A DNA stretch of 64,000 bases from Mytilisepta virgata (taxonomy: Eukaryota > Mollusca > Bivalvia > Mytilida > Mytilidae), in the NCBI GenBank assembly GCA_028015205.1, contig JAPWFG010000018.1, positions 2,170,001 through 2,234,000 of the forward strand, written 5' to 3'. Below are positions 1 to 10,100 of the stretch, one piece after another. Numbering within the stretch: the first letter of the stretch is position 1; each line of letters starts with the position of its first letter. Below the pieces are notes generated by a model. The model was given only the letters and a program-made list of their open reading frames with translations. It had not been told where the DNA came from and made no database searches. The translations under genes were made by a program, and so were the position numbers.

Positions 1-163
1 CGTCCCCATCCGACGGACTAGCGTCGTTTACCAAGATCATCCTCGCAAATGGTGTCGATAGGGCGTAGCAAGTTTGATCCCTGAAATTTTCATCCCGAAC
101 GGGAATCGAGCCAGGGACCTTTGGCTTCGTAGTCCGATGCGCTAACCACTACACCGCGGCGCC
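1..163 (-). repeat. tRNA-derived SINE, truncated by window edge
   Basis: Read on the minus strand this begins with a tRNA-like head: an A-box (TGGTGTAGTGGTTAGC-type, near 145-160) and a B-box (GGCTCGATTCCCG-type, near 105-118). The anticodon-arm region resembles tRNA-Arg. The same family recurs on the plus strand at about 55104-55450, including the body that follows the tRNA head. It is a retroposon and not a functional tRNA, because non-tRNA sequence follows directly and the arms do not pair well. The rest of the element lies outside the window. Confidence 0.75.
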
Positions 164-405
164 ATATTATGGGCATATAGGTTGGCTATTAAAGGTAAAA
201 TTTTCATTTGATATTCTACCTGTGTTATTAAATACTATTACCTTAGTTTTTTTCATTATGACCGATTAATTTCAAGCCCCATTCCTTACAGTAATTGGAT
301 AAATTGTCTAAACAGCTTTGAAGACGAACCATAATGAGGTCATCTGCATTACATTAAACAATTAAGAATATTTTTACTACTCCATTTATCTATGTTATCT
401 AAGCC

Positions 406-429
406 GGTCCATATAATGTTATATGGACC
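406..429. repeat. Short perfect palindrome
   Basis: Two 11-base arms (GGTCCATATAA and its complement) are separated by TG. The arm sequence reappears in the adjacent hairpin at 484-634, so it is probably a piece of the same foldback family. Confidence 0.6.
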
Positions 430-483
430 GTCTAGTTTTGGCTAGATCGATTAAATCCGATTCAATCCCAGAAAAGTATAATA

Positions 484-634
484 TAACAAATAGTAGTTAA
501 TGACATTTCGGGTCAAATGTCAGTATATGGACCGATTGGTCGCCCTCCAAAAATTACATGTCCATATAATTTTTGTCGGGCGACCAACCGGACCATATAC
601 TGCCATATGACCCTCAGTGTCATGAACTATTGTT
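484..634. repeat. Hairpin (foldback) MITE
   Basis: The left arm 484-556 and right arm 567-634 are imperfect inverted copies of about 70 bp with a loop of about 10 bases. Shared blocks include AGTATATGG, TTGGTCGCCC and CAAAAATTA and their complements. There is no ORF. The structure fits a small non-autonomous foldback element, but its superfamily cannot be assigned from sequence alone. Confidence 0.65.
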
Positions 635-811
635 ACAGTTAACGTTACCATCATTGATGGCATCAAAACTATTTGGTACACTTATAAAGATAACTTAATG
701 CAGGGATCGTATAATATACTAACTTCATATACAGTTCCTGCTTAATGTCGCATTTCAAAATCTTTCTTTTCTTTTACAAGTGTATAACTTTTGTTTATAA
801 ATTTGACTTAC

Positions 812-1136
812 CTGTAGCGGAAACGTCTAAAGAAAGATAATCGTAATTATGTGTATTGAAATTATGCAACGAAAATTTAATATTGCATTCTGGGCTTAAG
901 AGCATGCGCAAGACAGTCGGCCATTTTCCAAATGCAAATTTTAGAAACCTCAAAAGTACAATTTTGTTTACAAATTTTACCAGGACTATTACACGCTTAG
1001 ATTTGAAAATGAAACTTGAAGATCCAGGTAGAAAGTATAATAGGTTTTTAATACACAAAGTTAAAATGCGTAACTCTTGAGGGGTTACGGGTTTCTGACA
1101 CCTGTCGCGTCCGATGACGGACTGAAAAGTCTTCAA
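812..1136 (-). other. Possible first exon of a gene leaving the window leftwards
   Basis: On the minus strand an open frame of about 108 codons from 1136 ends at a perfect splice donor, CAG|GTAAGT, with the exon ending at 812. The translated peptide is not recognised and is rich in hydrophobic and basic residues, so it may be 5' UTR. The stretch also holds a strong-context ATG (AAAATGGCCGAC, near 922-932 on the minus strand) that starts only a 15-codon frame, and a GCATGCGC motif at 902-909 resembling half of an NRF1 site. The promoter of a divergent gene could lie here. Evidence is limited to the donor and the open frame. Confidence 0.25.
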
Positions 1137-3044
1137 AACAGTTTACATGAACTCTAAGTAAATTCTAAAGAAACTTACGACAATGATACACTTTCAGACC
1201 TTGTGTACTGATCATTTAAATATTTAAAATGACAAAATTTGTACAATACTATTACTAGACATTTTTTTGTCGTTTTGACAAAAGGGGGGTGCGTCTGGTT
1301 CTTAACCCAAAAAGAAAGCTCTCCCAGAAACTGTCAGTGTGAAACAAAAGATATTATTAGTAAATTTTTCAGTCGAGTTGATATTAACTTAGTTACCTTG
1401 CATAATATATATTTTATCAGTGGTAAATTTAGCAGTTTTGGATGTAAACAAAGCTGTTAAGGGGGGATAATCATCTCTTGAACACATGAAAATGGCAATG
1501 AAAATCATTTTGGGGAGAACACAATACACAATTTTCGGCATACCTTACCAGTGACACCATGACAGTCACATCATATATGTGTAAATCATTGTATGGAAAA
1601 GGGACAAACTTGTTGCTAATACTTACTATTTGAATTGACCCATTGTGATTTCCTCTTGTAGTTTACTATCTGGACAACTCAGTTCGTAAAATTGATTTTT
1701 CAGAATTTGAATACCTCAATGTGAATTATCTAGTCACTTGGGTGAAAGATGCAATGAATTAAATCGTAACTTGAAGAATTGAACTTGCATAATTTTGTTC
1801 AATCATGTCTTCCAGAGAAACAAAAAACATCCGCCTACAGAATTTTCAAAAGGGAGATAACACTTCCAATGAGATTTTATAAAATTAAGTATTACAGCCC
1901 TGCATGGATGAAATATGGACTAAGTCCATTAAAAATAATTAAAATAATAGTTTTACAAATTTTAGGATAAGTCTGAGTTGATAAATTCAAATTTAAATTT
2001 CAAGTGCATTAATTTTCTATTGAAAATTCCCCATTCAGAATCATTTGTGAGGCATACAAACGTAACCTTTAAAATAACTTTACATTTTTTATGTTGTCTT
2101 GGACTACTCAATAAGGTTAATTAACCAACAAAAGATTGTCTTATAATTCTGAAGTTTAGACTTTCAAAATGCGAAAAATCCATTTTATGAACTGAGGTGT
2201 CCAGACAGTTAAGGATGATAACTTTGTATGGCTACCAGTCATCGTGGTCAATGATGTATTAAATACAAATGCCTTTTGGAATATTATAATTCGTTTAATT
2301 AATGAGTTATTATATGGCACTCTCCACCTTGACAAAATGATTAGTAGAGCTCTGGTTATATTGGTGATGTGTGAAATCATTTAACATTCAGGTAGATAAT
2401 GAACTTTCAATATACAATTGTGCGACTTGGACAACATTTTCAACTAAACAAATTTAATTGATTTAAAGTATTTCAGTTATAAAAATCCAGTGATAAAAAA
2501 AAGAATGAATAAATAAATGCATTTAAATTTTATTTTCAAATTGCATAAAATTTATCATAACATATTTTAAAACAAAAAATGATACAATTTTTCACACTGT
2601 TGACAGTTTATACCTTTCACATATATGTATATTATATATACAATTTAATTAGTTTGATAAATACTGCAGTTCTCAACTAATCTTACCATTGGCATGATAA
2701 AAGATATAATAAAAAATATATAATCAAGGTGTTTATTTATTGTTTTACTATTATTAATTTTATTACAATCATTCAAAAACAACTGAACATGAAAAATTAA
2801 TTCAGCTAATTGTTAGTAAATAACTTTTTTTTTGTATTAAGTAATTAAATACTCCAAACTGTCTAAAAAGTTGTTAAATGTTTAGCTTTTCACTCAAAAG
2901 ATACACCCACTTATCTCTCTAATTCATTACAATTGGTGATATTGTTTTTCACTTAAAAAAGTGAAATTGAAAGAGAAGAGATTGAAAATTAGTTCAGAGT
3001 GTATTTTACAGCTGTACTCATATGTAATAATTAGAATCAAATGA
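1137..3044. other. AT-rich non-coding sequence
   Basis: No protein, RNA gene or clear repeat was recognised. The small open frames are AT-rich noise. The promoter and any 5' untranslated exon of the MBD5/6 gene may lie here, but no signal identifies them. Confidence 0.5.
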
Positions 3045-5064
3045 ACTAAAAAAATAATAGATTACTGTGAATCACATTCTTGGATTTTTTTTAAATAAAA
3101 CAGAAAAATGAAAATAATTTTAACAATATCAGTTGATGTGCAGAAGACATATCAGGCCATGCAAAAAGATGCTTACATGTAGGTTCTCAGGCCACTTTTT
3201 AAAAAATGGATGAGGGAGGGAGGCTTTTTTGGGGGAGGGGGGAAATTGACATTATTGTCTGGTCAAACATTTTTTAAGAAACATATATATATTTTTTTAT
3301 ATCATTCCTGGGTTTCATCACAAATTTCGAAGGAAAACAACTGCTGTTTGCCTTAGCACACAATGCAGTTTAAATATTGTTTTACTAATTTGAAACAGAT
3401 TTGATGACTGTGATGTTACAATTTTTTTTACTGATTGCAGGAATTTAACCCAAGTCATAAAATAATTACAAAGGTTTTACATAAAATTATATGTACAAAA
3501 AAGTTTGGGAAACACTTTTTTTTTCAAAAGGAGAATACAAAATGTTCTCAAAATTCATTTTTTATTTGTTATTCAACAAATATAAATTTTATGTTTTCTT
3601 TGTCAGAAAAAATTTGAATTGAAAAGAAAATTGATTATCAAAGGGGAGCAAGTCTGCAGATTTTTTTCTGAAACAGCGAAAGATAAACTTTGAACTTAAT
3701 TTGGTCAATTAATGACAACAAAAACATGTTCTGAAAGAAAGGGTACATTTATGAGACTTAAAGGGCATCAAGGGTGACCAACACTTCTATTTGTTTAGGG
3801 CAATCTAGGGCACTATAATAATTATTTATTTCTACAACTGTAGGTAAATGTATATGAAATTATAAGTATCGACTGTTTCAGGGACAGACTTGAAAAAATT
3901 CCGGATTTTACTAAGAATAAAAACCTGAGAACCTAGCATCTTTATTTTTTTGGCCTAAGATGAGAGATGAGCAGGTGTGAAAGCATTGAGAAATTTTTAC
4001 AGCTTTATATTATTGAAAAATACTTAAAGTGGATTATTTTAGGAAGCTTCTTTTCATTTTGAATTAGTCTACAATGGATTTTTTTTTTCAATTTTATATG
4101 TATATTTTCTAATTTACTTTTTATTAAACATATTCATATTTATACAATTTGATATTTACCATACTGCATGGTGTTTAAAATCTACTAAGAAGTGCTTCCT
4201 AGCAAGTGACCTTTTATTACTTGGCAATCACGTGATTGCCAAGTATAGTGGTTGGTTACGGTTTTTGTCAATCGAGTGTTTGAAAGAACTGCAATGAATA
4301 TCAGCAAACAAAAAATATGTTCATCTGTCATTATTATTGAACTAAAATTAAATCTAGTCTAAATCGCGAACTGTTCACTTTTTATTTCGGTTATTTTCAA
4401 TGTCTTCCGTTAGTTTTTATTTCTTTTCTGTAATGTAGGCGACTGTTCTATAAATAAGCGACTATTTCATTCTATTTATAATTTATAGTGGTTTTCTACT
4501 GTTGTATATTAAATGGATAAAAGTCGTCTGCTAAACGCATAATCACGATAACAGACACAGCTGCATTTATCAGGTTGACCTAGTTGTCAGCAGCTGGGAA
4601 AAATAAACTGATGAAGTCATAACTTCATATAAAAAAACCAAAAAAAATAAATAAAATAAACTGAAATTAACCATAACGTAGTACTTATAGTAAACTTTTA
4701 GGTTTATGGTTAACTGCATATAGAACGTGCATGTTGCTATTACAAACATTTTAATTTCCAATATGCTATTTCACTGAACTAGGCGACAGTTCTATTTATA
4801 GCTGGGTTTCTACAATAACACTTATTGTGTATTTCAAAATACATCACACAAACAAATGGAGTGATTGTCAAGTATCATGCTACGCACGACCTTTCATTAT
4901 TTATTATTTTTATATTGGCCTGAGAACCTACATGTAAGCATCTTTTTGTATGGCCTGATATGTCTTCTGCATATCAACTGATATTGTTAAAATTATTTTC
5001 ATTTTTCTGTTTTATTTAAAAAAATCCAAGAATGTGATTCACAATAATCTATTATTTTTTTAGT
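3045..5064. mobile_element. 2-kb foldback element with about 148-bp terminal inverted repeats
   Basis: The first about 148 bases (3045-3194) return as their reverse complement at 4917-5064 with only a few mismatches. Both arms carry the blocks ACTAAAAAAATAATAGATTA, CACATTCTTGG and TTACATGTAGGTTCTCAGGCC. The interior has no transposase-like frame, so the element is non-autonomous. A fragment of the terminal repeat recurs internally near 3925-3960, and a 28-bp palindrome sits at 4218-4245. A target-site duplication is not obvious, so the exact ends may be a few bases off. Confidence 0.7.
4218..4245. repeat. Perfect 28-bp palindrome
   Basis: The 14-base arm TACTTGGCAATCAC is followed directly by its complement, centred on CACGTG. 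It lies inside the foldback element and could extrude as a small cruciform. Confidence 0.85.
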
Positions 5065-5127
5065 ATATATAATATAACTACAACAGTTATTAATCATTTT
5101 AAACACTATGTGGTCTAAACTTTCTTT

Positions 5128-5460
5128 ACAGGCAAATTGTCAGAAACTGTTTGACAGATGGAAGTAATATTATGCGTGAATGATCAGATAATGGTCCTTA
5201 ACAAAATAGATGTACAAAATGTATTTGGTGCCGATCTGAAATTCAACATGGCTGCCAGGGTCAATTATGCGCTCTGATTGGCTGCAATTTCAAAAATCTT
5301 CTCTGAAACTACAAAAGCAATTGAATTGTTAAATTGCAGGAATGATCTTTACATGGTCCTCATCCAAATTTCTGTTTTTCGTGTCAACCTGAAATCCAAG
5401 ATGGCCACTATCACAGGACACATATAACATAGGATCTATGGGAAATCCATTCTCACATTT
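5128..5460 (+). repeat. Fragment of a bivalve repeat family (core unit)
   Basis: The stretch matches the tandem core units at 14100-15100. Shared pieces include GGCTGCCAGGG, CACTCTGATTGGCTG or a near copy, GAAACTACAAAAGCAATTGA, and ATGGGAAAT. It has neither the 5' hairpin nor the 3' end of the family. No coding capacity was seen. Confidence 0.7.
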
Positions 5461-5579
5461 TGTTTCTGTACTGCTTGATTAGTTTATTATATATATTTTA
5501 TTATTTTATTGTGTTTCTGAACTGATTTAAATTTAAAAATTTAAAAATTTTCTTCTCTCAAAAATGTCTCTTTTTTCAG

Positions 5580-5736
5580 AAAAGTGAAGGAAATACATAA
5601 CAGCGTCAAAGCCTCATTAAAAGACTGTAATTGATAAATGGATCATTAAATGAAAAACAGTCTAAGTGATAAAATGCATTCAATCTGGACATACTTTAAG
5701 GATATGGGATAAGACAATCCATTCTGTTGAAAAAAA
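5580..5736 (+). other. 5' UTR part of the first visible MBD5/6 exon
   Basis: A pyrimidine-rich acceptor (CTCTTTTTTCAG) ends at 5579, suggesting the exon begins at 5580 after a 5' UTR intron. An in-frame TGA at 5728-5730 lies two codons before the ATG at 5737, so translation cannot begin upstream in this exon. Confidence 0.5.
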
Positions 5737-7193
5737 ATGGATCCCAGCCAACAAAATAGTGGTCAAGGGATCCCCCAAAATGTTTCTAATGTTAGCCAGT
5801 CAGACTCGGGGTATCATTTTCCAAGGATATCACAAATGCAGAACATATTGGGACCACCTATGAATACATTTGTTCCAGGCTATAATGTTGTTCCACAGGG
5901 ACAGGGGTCGGTGATGACAAACTTACAAACTGGTATTCCAGTGAGTGGATTTTTGTCCATAGGAAATTCAAATGGATCTGGTCCCTTGCCATCCATGGGA
6001 TCTTTCATTGCAAATTTAAATCAACCTTCACAAGTTGGTATGGTGCAAAATGTAAACAAGGGAGGTATGGATAATTGGACTGGTATAACACAGAATAACA
6101 ATACCCTGCCTAGCTTTGGTCACTTCCTACTTCATCAGCAATACCAGCAACAGCCAAGTAACCAGACCACATTAATAGGAAACCAGTCATCTCCACAACA
6201 ACAAATTCTGCCTAGCAACCAACAATCATCACAAGTTTTCTCACCTAGTCAGCATTCCCCTCAGTTTTTCCATACACAACAGCAGTCGCCACAACAACAC
6301 ATGTTCCCAACAAATCAACATTCACCACAGCAGGTTTTTATCAATAACCAACCATCTGCTCAGTTTTTCTCTCATCCTCAACAATCACCACAGTTCTTTA
6401 ATTCCACAATTCAACAGACACCAGTATTTGCCGGTCAGCCACCAACACACCAGTTATTTACAAATCCACAGCAGTCAACACAGCAAATGTTTAATGCTTG
6501 TCAAATTCAAAACCGTTTTCCACACGGACAAATTGTTGGACAAGACATTTTACCCCAAGTGATGCCCACACAACGTATGAATTTGAATACAAATTACATA
6601 GCGGGAGTTAACAATATTCTTGGTGTTACGACTGGACAAATGCTGCCACCTATAAATCAGATAATGACATCATCTACAGGACAAGTTCTACCATCCATTG
6701 GAAACATCTTACCTGGACAGTCGTTGCCAACATTTAACAACTTGATTTCTCCCTATGGGGGACAGATTACAACAGTCAATACATCAGGTGGTCAAATGGT
6801 ATTGCCAAACACTGTGTCAACCAACCAGGTAATGCCATCTGGTCATGCAGCATCCAATTCACCTCATTTAATAAATGTGTACGGTGATCAGAAAGTTTCA
6901 AATTCTGGTACAAATATATCAGCTCGTCAATCATTTGTCGTGCCATGCTGCAACCAAGTAACCATAACAACACCAACGATTTCCACAACATTCAGTCGAG
7001 CTATGACAAACACGGTCACCGGAAGTTCACAAATGAGGTCATCATCATCATCATCAAAAGTATCTTCTAGCATTCATGTAGCAGCCGAAAAATCCAAATC
7101 ATCTAGAAGTACAAATATGGAAGATTCAAGAACTGTTGTAGTCCCATTTGGTTGGAGTAGGGTAGTTGTGGATAATGCAATTGTATATTACAG
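5737..7193 (+). CDS. MBD5/6: MBD5/6 exon 1: Q-rich N-terminus and start of the MBD
   Basis: This exon encodes residues 1-485 and two bases of codon 486. Residues 130-270 hold degenerate repeats around SPQQ and SPQFF, giving a prion-like composition. Residues 467-485 ([19 protein letters not shown]) form the first strand of the MBD. The donor is CAG|GTATGG at 7193/7194. Reading through it ends after four more codons, which supports the splice. Confidence 0.88.
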
Positions 7194-10100
7194 GTATGGT
7201 TATTAACAGATTTACATTGTAACAATTGTTTGTGGAATACCAATTTAAGTGAATATTAGTCCAGTCAATCTACCATAAATTTGACCCCAACCTTAAAGTA
7301 ATTGCAGAAGAAGATTTTTAAGTTTTAATCTTTAGCATTATACCCCAAATATACACAGAAAAAAGTCTCACAAAATCTAACTTGAGGAAGATAAAAAAAT
7401 CACGATTTTAAAATTCCTATGGACATTTGCATTGAAAATGGGAGATAACTCTGCAAAAAAGGCAGAAATATCAATAAGAATTGATATAAAATTATAACTT
7501 TACCACCTCTATTCAGCAGAATGTATTGATTCTTGATATTTTAGCTGTCTTTAGAGTATAACAAACAACTCTAAAGTTTTTTTCATATCTTTTATCAAGC
7601 TACAACCTAGATTTTGTAATTCATTAGTTGACCATTTATTAAATTTTTCAACTTGTCAAGGTAAAGATTCTCAAATTTAATAAAAATAATTAAGCATATA
7701 TTCTTCTTTTTGTGGTTTAAAGTTTCTTTAAACAAGGTAGATGCTGATAAAATATAATTTACAGATATAAACAATACCAAATTTTCACATTATTTTTACA
7801 AAATGGTCACAAAGCCACAAATTTGCAATTTCTTTAATGAAAAATGCACCAAAAAAATAGAAATACCCATAACATTTCGGTTTTGTACATTTCATGAGCA
7901 GAAGATTATATAATACATGTATAGTCAAATACAAACTTATAACCCCATCAAAGTATCATACTTTACATGAATTTTAAGATAATCATTCAAAAACTGACAA
8001 AAAAGACTCATTTTTGCGGAGTTATCTCCCCTTTCCAATGTTAATTTCCATAGGAAATTAAAAATGCTGATTTTCAGTTTTCTTCAAGTTAGATTTTATG
8101 AGACTTTTTTCTGTGTATATTTGGGGCTTACTGCTATAGATTAGAACTAAAACATTTTCTGTTGCAATTAGTTTGAGGTTAAAACTTAGTCTGACTGGAC
8201 TATATCTGTTGGTCTGACATGAAATGGTTCTGTAAAATTTTTTGGAAACGTAATTTTTTTAATCTACATGTAAATTTATGTAAATGATTTGAATATTACA
8301 ACAGATTAATGTATTTATCAGGTCTGAAAGGGCATACAACCTAATGTCAGAATTTCAGAAATAACAGTTATTCAGTTCTTTAAATTTCCTTTACCCCTTT
8401 TATGCACAGCGAATTCATTCATTATTATAATACACCCTGCAAACAAAGTTTGGAAGTAGGAATCACCTTGTCTGTTTGTCCATCCAGTACATCCGTGAAC
8501 CTTATAAGCAAAATTCCTCATAAACCTTTGAATGGATTTTGATGAAACTTTATATGAAGGTTGGGTATCATATGTAGATGTGCATGAAGCAAGATAGTTA
8601 TTACCGAATGCTTGCAAAGGGAGATAATCCAACCAGGGTATGTACACAATGTAAACTGTTCAGTGGATTTTGATGAAATTATAAATATGTAGATGTGCAT
8701 GAAACAAGATAATTATAATCACTGGAAGCTAGGAAATTAAGTTAATCCAACTTTAGGGTTTAACATGTTTAAAGCTTGAAAGCGCAACTCCTAGTGTTGC
8801 AAGCTGGGGGTATCAGTCAGTGAGGTCACTCACAGTTTTAGTTTATATTAAAATGTGTTTTTATTGTATGTTAAATCATACTTGATTCAGCATGTTCAGA
8901 GGGCATACTTTTGTACAGGAAAAGCAGCAAGATGCTGCTTCTCTCTATTTTAGGCTAGCTAAAAATTTCTGTACATAATTGTCTTTTCAGAAAATATAAT
9001 CTTTCAGTATGTTTAATCTGTCACATAATATATCTGTACTTGCAGTCAAAAAAAAGATTGTACATCTATATAAAAATGAATGGATATGGAATAGACAAAT
9101 AGCATTGAAGAACATGTCTGTTAGATGATATGAAAAAAATGTGTGCAAATGAATAATGATTACATTTGAGTTGCACTTTGTTGAATCCCAGAAAGGACAG
9201 TTGACTGAAAAGAATTACATGTTTTAAATGAAGGACTCATATAGGAATTTAAAAGAATAATGACTAAAAATAATTTGAGTACATGAATAGTACATGTATA
9301 ACATATAATATATTTGATTTCCGACTTAGTCCGGAATTACCGCATCCGGGACAGAAATTATTATTCCGATCACGTGACTTTAATGTCTTGTTAGGCTTGA
9401 GAATTGCACTTTTCAGGTTACGAGAGTGAAGGGAAATTTGAAGGATAATGCAAGTTGGGCGAGTTTTAGCTTTCTGTATTCATGGCATGATATACACCTC
9501 AAATGCCCCTCTGGGACAGAAATTGTTGCAACTTTGGTAGTTTTTGTCGCAAAATGTACCGGGGCTGCTGTATTGTTACAAGTGTATTGTTTCTATGGCT
9601 AACAAAACATCACATGATATGCATTCTCTACCTCCATCTCAAAGAGCGATCGATCTTGAAAAAGTCGTATTGCTGTCATCCATGTACAAATGTACGTAGT
9701 CATAAGAATTGAAAGCTTCTTTGACCATGTTGACCTCGTATAAAATTTACATACCCATTGTTCATTGTTCATCCCTGGTTTGTTTAATAATTTCATACAT
9801 GTAGACCCACTTATCGGGTTCGGCAACGGACTTACCATGCTTTATTTCCAGACATTGTGTCACAAAAATGAACCAAATAGACGAAAAGAAGTCGTAAGTG
9901 TTTATTTTTATATGATCACGGAAGGCACCGATGATCTAAGTTTGCGAAATTTTTCATTTTACTTCAGTACAACTCATGGTTTTTTCAAAGAGCTCCACAC
10001 TAAACAGGACAACCGGCCGAACACTGTTCCTAATGGTGTGGTTTCCGTTCAAATACGCAGTATATTAGAATGTAGATTTTTGGGCTCCTTAATTTCATGC

